Source: Verrucomicrobiales bacterium (lineage in GTDB: Bacteria > Verrucomicrobiota > Verrucomicrobiia > Verrucomicrobiales > DEV007). Taken from it: 64,000 nt of DNA. This document shows positions 38,329-46,740 of this stretch, piece by piece. The stretch is from the NCBI GenBank assembly GCA_002698785.1, contig PAAG01000004.1, positions 1-64,000 of the forward strand. The letters run 5' to 3'. Below the pieces are notes generated by a model, which did no database searches, had not been told where the DNA came from, and worked only from the letters and a program-made list of their open reading frames with translations. Both the position numbers and the translations under genes were made by a program. Every line of letters begins with the position of its first letter. The first letter of the stretch is position 1.

Positions 38329-38796
38329 TTAAAGTTCGCGATATTTCGCGCTGACCGGGAAGAGACCACTTGCTCCGGAACCGGAACTCAACTCTGGAAC
38401 CCTTCCGCTTTGATCCGGTTTCGGTAATGTGATCTCGAAAGACTCCTCATACTGCGTGGGAACAATCCCATGCCTCGGAGCTTCGGGCGAGACACCAGGC
38501 TGTTGGGCGTAGCTTGCCGGAGCATTTTCACTCTCTTTAGGCACCACTACAAACAGGCCTGCTGCTACAGCTGCCGCCGCTGCTGTTGCACCAGCCGGCA
38601 GTACCCAGCGTGGCTCGTTTACTTCTTTCAGCCAGAGACCAATGCGTTCCACCACGAGACTACGTGATGAGCTTTTGAGCATCTCGGCTCTCTGGTGATC
38701 TTTCAACTCTTCCCTGAACCGGGCAAAATACTCTTCGCCTGGCGTTTCATACCGCTTCAGTCGAATCAACCGTTGTACGTCTTCAGAGTCGTTCAT
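38329..38796 (-). CDS. One-pass membrane protein, probable anti-sigma factor
   Basis: In this 155-residue protein the N-terminal ~60 residues are helical and charged (YFARFREELKDHQRAEML). One transmembrane helix follows at about 68-85 (AGATAAAAAVAAGLFVVV), and the C-terminal ~70 residues are Pro/Ser/Gly-rich and presumably periplasmic. It has no zinc-finger motif. It starts 83 bases after the ECF sigma gene on the same strand and ends 9 bases before the PDZ pseudo-protease gene, so an RseA-like membrane anti-sigma role is a reasonable inference from topology and order, not from sequence similarity. Confidence 0.5.
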   Translation of the reverse strand: MNDSEDVQRLIRLKRYETPGEEYFARFREELKDHQRAEMLKSSSRSLVVERIGLWLKEVNEPRWVLPAGATAAAAAVAAGLFVVVPKESENAPASYAQQPGVSPEAPRHGIVPTQYEESFEITLPKPDQSGRVPELSSGSGASGLFPVSAKYREL

Positions 38797-38879
38797 TTAG
38801 ATGAGGTAGGACAGGATAATACTTTCAGTTATCGTCGCTGATTTTCAATCAGAGATCGTATCACCCGGAATCACACACC

Positions 38880-39476
38880 TTATTTCCGGAATTCTTCCAG
38901 ATAGGTCTGCAATTGCCGATGCGCGTAGAAGAGCCGCGATCGTACCGTTCCCTCGGAAACTCCGAGAATTTTGGCAATTTCAGCATGAGGCATCCCTTGG
39001 ATGTCAAACATGGTGACCACAGCTCTGTGATCATCTGACAGCTCCTGCATAGCCATGTTCAATCTTTCCTGAAGTTCAGAAATATTTGCCTCCTTTACCG
39101 GGTCACTCTTCGAAGTGGCCTCGATAAAATCCTTGTCCCTCTCAATAGCCAGGTCCACGTCATCCAGGCTCATTCCTCGACGGCGGTTCCTCTTTTTGAG
39201 GAAGTTCAGCGTCATATTCGTCGCGATCGAATAGATCCACGTGTAAAACGCCGATTTTCCCTGGAATCGCTTCAGCGCACGATATGCCTTGGCGAAAACG
39301 TCCTGAAGAATGTCGTTCGTATCCTCATGATTGGAGGTCATGTGGTACACGAGGCCGTAGAGCTTGGGCGTGTATTTTTCGACCAGCTCGTCGAAAGCCT
39401 TGGTGTCGCCTTCCCGGGCACGACGAACCAGATCCACATCGGGATCAGGCTTTCGCATCTTTTGCTTGTCGCTCAT
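38880..39476 (-). CDS. ECF-type RNA polymerase sigma factor (RpoE-like)
   Basis: This 198-residue protein has region 2 (about 22-90) with AFDELVEKYTPKLYGLVYHM, EDTNDILQDVFAKAYRAL and AFYTWIYSIATN. Region 4 (about 130-195) has MFDIQGMPHAEIAKILGVSEGTVRSRLFYARRQL-like helix-turn-helix residues. There is no region 3, as expected for ECF factors. It heads a minus-strand set with a membrane protein and a PDZ pseudo-protease, suggesting control of an envelope response. The 93-base upstream gap (39477-39570) should hold its promoter; I could not identify an autoregulatory site. Confidence 0.93.
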   Translation of the reverse strand: MSDKQKMRKPDPDVDLVRRAREGDTKAFDELVEKYTPKLYGLVYHMTSNHEDTNDILQDVFAKAYRALKRFQGKSAFYTWIYSIATNMTLNFLKKRNRRRGMSLDDVDLAIERDKDFIEATSKSDPVKEANISELQERLNMAMQELSDDHRAVVTMFDIQGMPHAEIAKILGVSEGTVRSRLFYAHRQLQTYLEEFRK

Positions 39477-39570
39477 TGGGAAATAGCTCGGGAAAAAATA
39501 GGGAAATTGAAATGATAAAATTGGTTCACTTTTCTAATCGTGCCGCCTTGGGGTAAAAGGGGACGAAAAA

Positions 39571-40086
39571 TCACGATGGGTCTGTTTCTAGCCATCGTTC
39601 TAAAGCGGTTTCGCTCGATGTGATTACGTCCGCGCGACCGTTGGGGGTGATGAGTTTTCCAGAGTCATCTAGAATTAGTAGAGTGGGAAATCCCTGTACC
39701 TGAAATTCCTCCGCCAACTGCTTCGCCTTTCGGTTTCCTGCACCCTTCATCGTCAGCCACTTCATGCCAGCTTCCCGCATGTAGTTCTGTTTTTCGGTAT
39801 TCGATTTGTCAAAGCTGATGAAAATGATCTCGAAATCCTGCTCCTTGTGAGTCTCGTAAAACTCAGCCAGCACAGGGGTAAACAAACGACATGGTCCACA
39901 CCAGTGAGCAGAGAAATAGAGCCCCACAATCTTTCCTTCCAATTCCTCGATCTCAACCTTCTTCCCTTCCACGGTTTGCACAGAGTCCGACAAGATTTCT
40001 GAAAGAGACGACGAGTCTTGCCCCCACAAAGGGGAAGCGATAACGCCGAGTAACGGCGCAATAACTGCGGTCACAAAAAGTTTCAT
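39571..40086 (-). CDS. Exported thioredoxin-fold oxidoreductase (tryparedoxin/nucleoredoxin-like)
   Basis: This 171-residue protein starts at ATG 40086, where MKLFVTAVIAPLLGVIASPLWGQ is a clean signal peptide; an open extension to 40179 is not conserved-looking. The active site is HWCGPCRLF on a thioredoxin fold, followed by FEIIFISFDKS, WLTMKGAG and the cis-Pro region VQGFPTLLILDDSG. It probably reduces or isomerises disulfides in the periplasm. It lies 89 bases after the MBL-fold gene on the same strand. Confidence 0.88.
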   Translation of the reverse strand: MKLFVTAVIAPLLGVIASPLWGQDSSSLSEILSDSVQTVEGKKVEIEELEGKIVGLYFSAHWCGPCRLFTPVLAEFYETHKEQDFEIIFISFDKSNTEKQNYMREAGMKWLTMKGAGNRKAKQLAEEFQVQGFPTLLILDDSGKLITPNGRADVITSSETALERWLETDPS

Positions 40087-40175
40087 TGCCAGAGGAGTTA
40101 CGTTCGTTAGACGTATGGCGCTTGTGGTTCTTGCAATTGATACGCACTTTGTCAGGCGAATCTTAGCGACTATTT

Positions 40176-40874
40176 TCAAATTCCATGCTTCAAGGCGAGG
40201 AATTGAAGATTACTCCGGTGATCTTCTGGCGTGCCCGAATGGCAGTGGCTCAGCAAAACGCCTCCTCCAAGAGAGAGGCACGAAGCACTCCGAATACTCT
40301 CAATCACAGCTCTTTGATCAGAATTCAGCCACCTCGGTGGGAGTTTTTGATGACCGAAGTAATTCGAGAATAGATCCGCGGCGAAAAGCAACTCTCGCGA
40401 AGGGGAGTAGTATCCAGTATGGCCTTGGGTGTGACCGGGGAGGGGAACACATTCCAGGTCTCCCCATAGTTCTGTTTTTTCTTCGGGCTCCAGCCATCTA
40501 TCGACAATAGGCGGTTCGAATCCAAGCAGTCGCCGTCCAATCCACTCCACTGCTCCGCAGGCTCTCGCAGAGCCGACATACTTGAATTCTCCCGCGATCA
40601 GATCTTCATCCAGCTTTGGTGCCCACACCGCTGCTCCCGTCCGCTTTCGCAACTCTGCAATATTCCGGGTGTGATCAAAATGGCCGTGTGTAAGAAGAAT
40701 ATGACTCACTTCCTCAATGGATCTTCCGGCGTGCGAAAGCTGCTCTTCCACACGGCTCGGAGTATTCGACAGAAACCCTCCGTCGATCAGAATGATCCGA
40801 TCCCTATCGAGCAGCGCGTAGTGGTGTACGAGTCTACCCCGAAATTGAAGGCAGTCTGGAAACACCTGAATCAT
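40176..40874 (-). CDS. Metallo-beta-lactamase-fold hydrolase
   Basis: The 232-residue protein begins at ATG 40874 (MIQVFPDCLQ). The open frame continues upstream to 41009 but would overlap the divergent gene and add an unlikely basic extension. The zinc-binding signature is intact: THGHFDH (HxHxDH), a downstream His in PLPGHTQGHTG, Asp in FAADLFSNY and a final His in LLSHCHSG. The substrate cannot be told; glyoxalase II-like and lactonase-like enzymes share this plan. Start codons of this gene and the divergent TIM-barrel gene are 50 bases apart, so they share a small promoter region. Confidence 0.85.
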   Translation of the reverse strand: MIQVFPDCLQFRGRLVHHYALLDRDRIILIDGGFLSNTPSRVEEQLSHAGRSIEEVSHILLTHGHFDHTRNIAELRKRTGAAVWAPKLDEDLIAGEFKYVGSARACGAVEWIGRRLLGFEPPIVDRWLEPEEKTELWGDLECVPLPGHTQGHTGYYSPSRELLFAADLFSNYFGHQKLPPRWLNSDQRAVIESIRSASCLSLGGGVLLSHCHSGTPEDHRSNLQFLALKHGI

Positions 40875-40924
40875 GCGATACAAACAAAGTTGATTCGGTT
40901 TCCTGAAAATGGCAAGAATCCAGA

Positions 40925-41878
40925 ATGAATCGCATCGACTCCGACTCGGAAATGAAACGCCGCACTTTCCTGACTGGTTCGGGGCTGGCTCTGGGCACAC
41001 TGGCGGCATCGGGAGCGGTCAACAGTCTCAAAGCAGAAGAAAAACCTATGAGTTTCAAATATTGCCTGAACATGTCCACCATTCGCGGCCAGGAACTCGA
41101 CGCTGCTGAAGAAATCGAAGTCGCCGGAAAAGCAGGATACGACTCCATCGAACCCTGGTTCCGGAAGATCAACGAATACGTCGAAAAGGGCGGAAAACTC
41201 TCGGATCTCAAAAAGCGGATCGACGACTACGGACTGACAGTCGAAAGCGCCATCGGTTTTGCCAAATGGGTCGTAAATGATCCTGAAGAACGTGCCGCCG
41301 GCCTCGAAGAAGCAAAGCGCGACATGGATACCATTGCTCAACTGGGTGGGAAGAGAATCGCCGCCCCTCCAGCAGGCGGAAATGCAGAAGACCCCATCAG
41401 CCTCGATGATGCCGCAGATAGATACCGGATTCTTCTCGAACTCGGCGACGAAATGGGAGTCGTCCCCCAGGTCGAAATGTGGGGCGGTCACCCCACCATC
41501 GGAACAGTGGAAAAAGCGCTCTACGTGGCCATCCGCTCCGGTCACCCCAAAGCCTGTTTCTTGGGCGACGTTTACCACACCTACAAAGGCGGCTGTTCTT
41601 TCGAGTCCATCCTTCTCCTCGGCCCTCAGGCTCTCCAGAGCTATCATATGAACGATTATCCGTCTGACCCACCGAGGGAAACCATCAAGGACAAAGACCG
41701 TGTATTTCCCGGAGACGGCGTTGCCCCAATCCACCAGATCATTCGAAATTTCAAGGCAGTCGGCGCTTACCCGGCGCTCTCATTGGAGTTGTTCAACTCC
41801 TCCTATTGGGAGATGCCCGCTCTCGAATGTGCCAAAGTCGGTCTCGAAAAAATGAAGAGCGTGGTAGAGAGTGCCTGA
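40925..41878 (+). CDS. Tat-exported TIM-barrel sugar isomerase/epimerase-like protein
   Basis: The protein has 317 residues, or 308 if the internal ATG at 40952 (MKRRTFLTGSGLALG) is used. That second start fits a twin-arginine signal well, so either is possible. The mature part is a xylose-isomerase-like TIM barrel with candidate metal ligands in order: VPQVEMWGGHP, GDVYHTYKGG, YHMNDYP and LSLELFNSSYW. Such Tat-exported isomerase/epimerase-like proteins are abundant in Planctomycetes and Verrucomicrobia, mostly of unknown sugar substrate. The 3' end converges with the PmtA-like gene 25 bases away. Confidence 0.85.
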   Translation: MNRIDSDSEMKRRTFLTGSGLALGTLAASGAVNSLKAEEKPMSFKYCLNMSTIRGQELDAAEEIEVAGKAGYDSIEPWFRKINEYVEKGGKLSDLKKRIDDYGLTVESAIGFAKWVVNDPEERAAGLEEAKRDMDTIAQLGGKRIAAPPAGGNAEDPISLDDAADRYRILLELGDEMGVVPQVEMWGGHPTIGTVEKALYVAIRSGHPKACFLGDVYHTYKGGCSFESILLLGPQALQSYHMNDYPSDPPRETIKDKDRVFPGDGVAPIHQIIRNFKAVGAYPALSLELFNSSYWEMPALECAKVGLEKMKSVVESA

Positions 41879-41903
41879 GAGGATTCTGGCACGGGATCTA
41901 CAA

Positions 41904-42482
41904 TTACCTCACACAGCGATATACGAAAGCCGGCGGGAGATTCTTCCAAGCTGTTGGGCTGATCTCTACAGACGAAAAATGCTCATCCAGCAGCTTACGA
42001 AAACGCTTTCCTGCAGGTAGCATCAGCCCCTGAAGATAAGCAAAGGTGGCGAACCTTCCCCCCGGAGGCAAAACGCTGAACATCGCCTCCAGGCAGCGAT
42101 CTTGGAGTTCCTTCGGGAACGAAGCCCAAGGGAGGCCACTCAAGATAACCTCGACGGAAGAGACACCCTCTTTCTCACAAAGCTCCGCGACCTTGGTTAC
42201 GCAATCTTGGGTGATGTTTACTCCGGGGCACCGCTGTCTTGAGATAGCAGCCAGTTCTGGATCCCGTTCGATCGCCATAAAAAACGTATCGTCCTTTTTC
42301 CGTGACTGAATCACTTCCGTAACCACCCCTGTTCCCGGACCAAACTCCAGGACGTTGTCGACTTCATTCCAGTCGAACCAGTCAGTCATCAGGCAGGCAA
42401 GGCGATTCGAACTCGGTGCAATCGCCCCCACATTGGAGGCGGAACGAAAAAAGGCCTTCAGGAAATCAGAGTGCTCGGACAT
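41904..42482 (-). CDS. PmtA-like phospholipid N-methyltransferase / SAM-dependent methyltransferase
   Basis: This 192-residue Rossmann-fold methyltransferase carries the SAM motif VLEFGPGTGVVTEVI. The N-terminal FLKAFFRSASNVGAIAPSS is typical of the PmtA/COG3963 group, and GLPWASFPKELQDRCLEAMFSVLPPGG fits the same group. Its best-known members methylate phosphatidylethanolamine to phosphatidylcholine; others modify rRNA-like substrates. A membrane-lipid substrate is plausible given the lipid genes at 25.7-27.7 kb, but the two loci are 14 kb apart. The downstream minus-strand neighbour in transcription order is none; upstream is a conserved unknown 17 bases away. Confidence 0.8.
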   Translation of the reverse strand: MSEHSDFLKAFFRSASNVGAIAPSSNRLACLMTDWFDWNEVDNVLEFGPGTGVVTEVIQSRKKDDTFFMAIERDPELAAISRQRCPGVNITQDCVTKVAELCEKEGVSSVEVILSGLPWASFPKELQDRCLEAMFSVLPPGGRFATFAYLQGLMLPAGKRFRKLLDEHFSSVEISPTAWKNLPPAFVYRCVR

Positions 42483-42499
42483 GCGAGAGGTTCTTACCC

Positions 42500-43552
42500 T
42501 CAGGAGTTTGTTTTGGCTAGCGAAACCTCAAGGTTCTTCTTCACCAACTGGCCCATTGTCTCGCACGAACTGAATGCATCCACCTCGTGATACTCATTCA
42601 GTCCCTCACGCAAATAAATAACGTTTTCTTCTGGAGCGATCTCATCTTCCAGCATCGCTTCCCAGAGCGCCGCGAGACGTACCTTTGCGATCTGAACCCG
42701 ACGCTGGATCAGCGTTCTTTCCTCATCCTGATACTGGCGCATCGTTTGGTAGTTCAAGCGGGTGGTGCAGAGCTGAACAACCATTTCGTTCTCGAGGAAT
42801 GTCTGGGGCAGATACATTTCCTTTTTCCCCTCGTAACTCTGCTGGTCGAAATCGATCGCACGAACGCGATACTGCGCATCCTCGAAATCCGGCGTGATGT
42901 CTACCACGTAATTGTAACTGCGCATATCACCTAACAGACGTACAAAGCAACGTTCGTTAAACTTTACGAACTCCTTCGCGACCCGAACGCGGTTGGTTTC
43001 CTCGCGTTCGAAATATTCTGCAATAAACACATCCCCGGGAACTCCGGCGATATGATCTTCGATCAGCGTATCTCCGTTTACCAGATAGTTGATTCGGTTG
43101 GGTGACAGAATGTGTTCCAACTCCAGGCCGTAGATTCGCGAAGAATCCGCGATCTTCACGTAAAAGTGGTCGTAGTTGTCATTGAACTGATTCACAATCC
43201 GCACCCGAAACGGGCGAGAATTTCCGAAGTCGCAGAAATCCACCCGCTCCATATACAGGTGATCTCCCACTCGCAGGGCATCAGTCCGGAGCAGAGAATA
43301 GATTTTCACCAGTTTCTTGCTCAGCTCTTCCCTGATCTCCGGCTCATAAAAAACCGTCTTCCAGAGGGTATCGTTCCCATCACGATCGAAAAGAGGGAAG
43401 AGTTGCGAGAACCGGTGCAGGTCTTCATAAACGACCGGAATGTCGTAAGACCGTTGATACGTAGTGAGATACTTCGCCAGTCGCGAACTGACGGGATAGT
43501 ACTTTTTGCGTTTCAGGACAAAACTCACGGCGACTCCTTGAACTCCCAACAC
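42500..43552 (-). CDS. Conserved-looking protein of unknown function
   Basis: The 350-residue protein has no signal peptide or membrane helix. It is rich in aromatic and charged residues, with segments such as FSQLFPLFDRDGNDTLW, PFRVRIVNQFNDNYDHFYVK, LSPNRINYLVNGDTLIEDHIAGVPGD and IDFDQQSYEGKKEMYLPQ. The GDTLIEDHIAGVPGD...NERCFVRLLGDMR...VDITPDFEDAQYRVRAIDFDQ order faintly recalls a kinase-like catalytic region, but no convincing nucleotide loop is visible. The PmtA-like methyltransferase gene follows 17 bases downstream, so the two are probably co-transcribed. I do not recognise the family. Confidence 0.7.
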   Translation of the reverse strand: MLGVQGVAVSFVLKRKKYYPVSSRLAKYLTTYQRSYDIPVVYEDLHRFSQLFPLFDRDGNDTLWKTVFYEPEIREELSKKLVKIYSLLRTDALRVGDHLYMERVDFCDFGNSRPFRVRIVNQFNDNYDHFYVKIADSSRIYGLELEHILSPNRINYLVNGDTLIEDHIAGVPGDVFIAEYFEREETNRVRVAKEFVKFNERCFVRLLGDMRSYNYVVDITPDFEDAQYRVRAIDFDQQSYEGKKEMYLPQTFLENEMVVQLCTTRLNYQTMRQYQDEERTLIQRRVQIAKVRLAALWEAMLEDEIAPEENVIYLREGLNEYHEVDAFSSCETMGQLVKKNLEVSLAKTNS

Positions 43553-43661
43553 TATGAACCGGATTCGCCGGGAGAAAACAGGAATTCACGAAACGACACA
43601 GAACGTGCTGCCTACGTCAAATGCCTCTTGCCCAACCCGACGATAAGGGAAATTTATTCCA

Positions 43662-44042
43662 ATGGAGGAAATCATCATCCAAATCACCCTGCGAGACGCC
43701 TTGATCACCTCATTCGGAAGTCGGATGCCTTCTCCCTACACCTGCAAGATCTTCCTCAAGGCTCCCGAGAACTGGGTTGAAAACGGCAATCTCATTGAAG
43801 AAGGAAAAGAAAAATTCTTTCAATCATTCTACGGACCCGATTGGAAAAACGGCAACAGCGACGGATCGAGATACAGCGTTTACGAATACGAAGAAACCGT
43901 CCTCAAATCACCCGAAGCCATACAATCAGCCCGGGAAGAAGCCGAAACTCAATCCGATCCGAAGGTAAAATGGTGGTTCAACCGAGTCGACGAAGAAGGG
44001 AATGTAGTCACCTGCGAGAAGACCGAAATCTTCTCTGAGTAG
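43662..44042 (+). CDS. Small hypothetical protein
   Basis: This 126-residue acidic protein has no signal peptide. Its C terminus is Glu/Lys-rich, with KVKWWFNRVDEEGNVV near the end. Codon use (many GAA/AAA/CCC/AAC) matches the neighbouring sulfatase region. No domain is recognised. It is preceded by a 109-base gap from the divergent unknown gene. Confidence 0.55.
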   Translation: MEEIIIQITLRDALITSFGSRMPSPYTCKIFLKAPENWVENGNLIEEGKEKFFQSFYGPDWKNGNSDGSRYSVYEYEETVLKSPEAIQSAREEAETQSDPKVKWWFNRVDEEGNVVTCEKTEIFSE

Positions 44043-44438
44043 TCTCTCCTGAAAAGTCTGATTCCATCTGACTCAAGACAACCAAAATTGAGCTTCATTA
44101 CCGCCGTTTATTATGGTATTGTTAGTAATGGGCCAAGGCGAGCCGACCATTCTGCGAAAGAGGTCAAGAAGTCCAAAAATTGACGTGAAAACCCAGGAAA
44201 TGACGGGGGATGATGGAAAATGCATGAGTAAGAAATTTTGGCAAAATGCTAATAAACAAAGAGTTAGATGGATGTTTTGGGTGAAAATGATGAAAAACGC
44301 GATTCCCCATCAAATCCCATCATTTTCGCAAAAGTCTTCCGTCTTTATCCTTATCTTACTCTTTATCTTTTTCTCATCCCCTAACGCCCCGTTCGCACAA
44401 TTCTTGACCAATTCCTCGTGACCCGTAACCCTTGGCCC
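44043..44438 (+). other. AT-richer gap with a weak open frame
   Basis: About 400 bases lie between the small hypothetical gene and the sulfatase. An open frame from 44113 to 44421 encodes 102 residues, basic and then hydrophobic (SSVFILILLFIFFSS), and its stop overlaps a possible GTG start of the sulfatase by 4 bases. Composition and lack of a ribosome-binding site make it a poor gene candidate. It may be a decayed gene or a leader. The C-terminal hydrophobic stretch alone resembles a signal peptide. Confidence 0.3.
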
Positions 44439-45911
44439 ATGAACCGATTTATCCTATTCACTCTCGTCCTGACCTTCTTCTGCGTTTCGGTCAGCTTTTC
44501 CCAAACTCGGCCCAATTTCATCATCGTCCTGGCCGACGATCTCGGTTACGGCGATTTGGCCTGCTTCGGAAACGACATCGTAAAAACTCCCCATCTCGAC
44601 CGCTTCGCTTCAGAAGGAGTAAAACTCACCGACTACTACGCACCTGCCGCGAATTGCTCCCCCTCACGTGCCGGACTCATGACAGGCCGCACCCCATGGC
44701 GTATCGGCATCCACAACTGGATTCCGATGATGTCGCCAATGCACGTAAAAGAGTCCGAAATCACGATCGCCACACTCTTGAAAAATGCCGGTTACGACAC
44801 CTGCCACACCGGCAAGTGGCACCTCAACGGCATGTTCAATCTCCCCGGACAACCCCAACCCGACGATCACGGATTCAGCCATTGGTTTTCCGTCCAGAAC
44901 AACGCACTTCCCAATCACCACGATCCCTACAACTTTGTCAGAAACGGTATCCCGGTTGGAGAAATCGAAGGCTATTCATCTCACATTGTCACGGACGAGG
45001 CTGTTCATTGGCTAAAAGAAAACAGGGACCCTGACAAACCTTTCTTTCTCTTCGTCTGCTACCACGAACCACACGAACCCATCGCCACCGCGCCCGAGTA
45101 TGCCGCTCTGTATGACAACCTGGAAGATCCCGCCGAGCGAGCCTTATGGGGAAACATCACCCAGATGGACGCCGCCTTCGGAAAGCTCATGGCCGAGGTC
45201 GACAGTCTCGGATTGCGAGACGATACACTCGTGTTTTTCACCAGTGACAACGGCCCCGCCCTGACAGGGAAACATCCTTACGGTTCCGCCGGACCGCTCC
45301 GCACCAAAAAAGGATACATGTGGGAAGGAGGGATTCGAGTTCCAGCCTTAATCCGCTGGCCCGGAAATACGGAACCCGGCACCGAATGTGTCGACCCTGT
45401 CTGTGGAGTAGACGTCCTACCGACCTTCTGCGACATCGCAGGCGTCCAGGCTCCGACTGATCGAGCCATCGACGGAACTAGCCTGATTCCACTTTTCAAC
45501 GGCGACGAACTCGTCCGCGAAACACCTCTCTACTGGCATTTCAATCGAGCACGAAGCTCCGTAAAAGTCGCCATCCGAGAAGGGGACTGGAAACTCGTAG
45601 CCCGAATCGACCGCCCCGATTTGAAACCCAGCGGAGGCATCACCGCTGAAGACATCGAGACAAACGCCAACGCCGAACTGACCGGATTCGAACTTTTCAA
45701 CGTTCGCGAAGACGTCGCCGAAGAGAACGACCTCAGCAAAGAAGAGACCGCTCGCTTCGAAGGAATGAAAGAAGCAATGGTCGAGATGTATCACGAAGTC
45801 CGGGACGAAAGCCCCGTCTGGCCCGAATGGGAATTCCCCAAATACGAAGGCCAACGCATCGAATGGCCCGAATACAAAGCCCTCCGAAAACCACCTGTTT
45901 ACGAACCGTAA
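44439..45911 (+). CDS. Secreted arylsulfatase-family sulfatase
   Basis: The 490-residue protein starts at ATG 44439, which gives a clean signal peptide (MNRFILFTLVLTFFCVSVSF); an in-frame GTG at 44418 would precede it by 7 residues. NFIIVLADDLGYGDL supplies the calcium-binding Asp pair. The formylglycine motif is CSPSR with Cys at about residue 73, the C-type S1 sulfatase signature, followed by AGLMTGRTPWRIG. Further active-site elements are HTGKWHLNG, YHEPHEPI and FFTSDNGP. It requires a formylglycine-generating enzyme elsewhere in the genome and probably removes sulfate from algal or host polysaccharide. The stop is only 3 bases before a REP-like palindrome. Confidence 0.95.
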   Translation: MNRFILFTLVLTFFCVSVSFSQTRPNFIIVLADDLGYGDLACFGNDIVKTPHLDRFASEGVKLTDYYAPAANCSPSRAGLMTGRTPWRIGIHNWIPMMSPMHVKESEITIATLLKNAGYDTCHTGKWHLNGMFNLPGQPQPDDHGFSHWFSVQNNALPNHHDPYNFVRNGIPVGEIEGYSSHIVTDEAVHWLKENRDPDKPFFLFVCYHEPHEPIATAPEYAALYDNLEDPAERALWGNITQMDAAFGKLMAEVDSLGLRDDTLVFFTSDNGPALTGKHPYGSAGPLRTKKGYMWEGGIRVPALIRWPGNTEPGTECVDPVCGVDVLPTFCDIAGVQAPTDRAIDGTSLIPLFNGDELVRETPLYWHFNRARSSVKVAIREGDWKLVARIDRPDLKPSGGITAEDIETNANAELTGFELFNVREDVAEENDLSKEETARFEGMKEAMVEMYHEVRDESPVWPEWEFPKYEGQRIEWPEYKALRKPPVYEP

Positions 45912-45913
45912 CG

Positions 45914-45942
45914 TAACTTCGACTTCAGTCGAAGCGAAACGC
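45914..45942 (+). repeat. REP-like palindrome, left of the RAYT gene
   Basis: Core CTTCGACTTCAGTCGAAG (45917-45934) is an imperfect palindrome able to form a hairpin. Its reverse complement is found exactly at 46720-46737 on the other side of the transposase-like gene, and similarity extends several bases each side (TCG before, TACG after). Confidence 0.85.
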
Positions 45943-46021
45943 CCAACCACCTGACCATGTCTATTTGCTGACCAATCCCCATACAACCTACATTCCACAA
46001 GCCCTGCGAAATCCTCCCTGC

Positions 46022-46687
46022 ATGTTCCCCAACACGCCCATTCCATTCAAACCCTTCCTGCCATCGCAGACAGTCGGCACCTACAGGACTGACCTCCCTC
46101 ACTGGCGCCAACCCGGCGTCACCTACTTTGTGACCTTCCGGCTTGCCGACTCGATCCCCGCCGAAGTGCTTGAATCGTGGGGAAAGGAGAAAATTGAGTG
46201 GCTCACTGAGAAAGGTGTAAAAGCAAAATCGCCAATCTCCCCGGAGAACGTCCCAACTGAACTACGCTATCTTTTCGACAGAACGTTCAATCGTAAACTC
46301 AACGCCTACCTCGACGGATTTCACGGCAGTTGCATTCTTCGGAAGCCAGTAGCGAGACCCCCGCTGCTTAAAGCGTTAGAATCAGTAGACAGCTTAATTG
46401 GCGATTTGGTCATCATGCCGAACCACGTTCACATCCTGATAACCCCGGCAGAGAACGAAACGCTACAAAAAGCGCTGAAGCGAATCAAAGGGGCCTCCGC
46501 AAGAGGAATCAATTTGGCACTCGGTCAGAATGGCAAAGTGTGGAAGAAGCATTCCTACGATCACATCGTGCGCGATCTCAAGCAATTGAACCACTACAAG
46601 GATTACATTGCTTCCAATCCAGTGAGGGCTCGGATTCGGGATGAGGCATATACATGGAAGGAGGCGAATTATACAATCGCAGCGTGA
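46022..46687 (+). CDS. REP-associated tyrosine transposase (RAYT, Y1/HUH family)
   Basis: The protein has about 221 residues from ATG 46022 (an in-frame ATG at 45965 is an alternative). It carries the HUH motif NHVHILI (H135, H137) and the RAYT-type WKKHSYDHIVRD block with the presumed catalytic Tyr at 179, followed by YIASNPVRARI. PGVTYFVTFRL near the N terminus is the usual first strand. RAYTs cut and move REP palindromes. Two REP-like sequences flank this gene in inverted orientation (45914-45942 and 46718-46740), as expected of a RAYT/REP unit. The frame is intact, so the gene may be active. Confidence 0.92.
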   Translation: MFPNTPIPFKPFLPSQTVGTYRTDLPHWRQPGVTYFVTFRLADSIPAEVLESWGKEKIEWLTEKGVKAKSPISPENVPTELRYLFDRTFNRKLNAYLDGFHGSCILRKPVARPPLLKALESVDSLIGDLVIMPNHVHILITPAENETLQKALKRIKGASARGINLALGQNGKVWKKHSYDHIVRDLKQLNHYKDYIASNPVRARIRDEAYTWKEANYTIAA

Positions 46688-46717
46688 GGGCTAGCATCGT
46701 CGGGGCCTCCCTCATCT

Positions 46718-46740
46718 CGCTTCGACTGAAGTCGAAGCTA
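46718..46740 (-). repeat. REP-like palindrome, right of the RAYT gene
   Basis: CTTCGACTGAAGTCGAAG (46720-46737) is the exact reverse complement of the left copy core. Bases 46738-46740 (CTA) are also the stop codon (TAG) of the minus-strand hydrolase gene, so the element abuts and includes that gene's 3' end. Confidence 0.85.

Noticed and set aside
40505-40535. GGTTCGAATCC, resembling a tRNA T-arm
   Set aside because: It lies inside the MBL-fold coding sequence and no acceptor or anticodon arm can be built around it.
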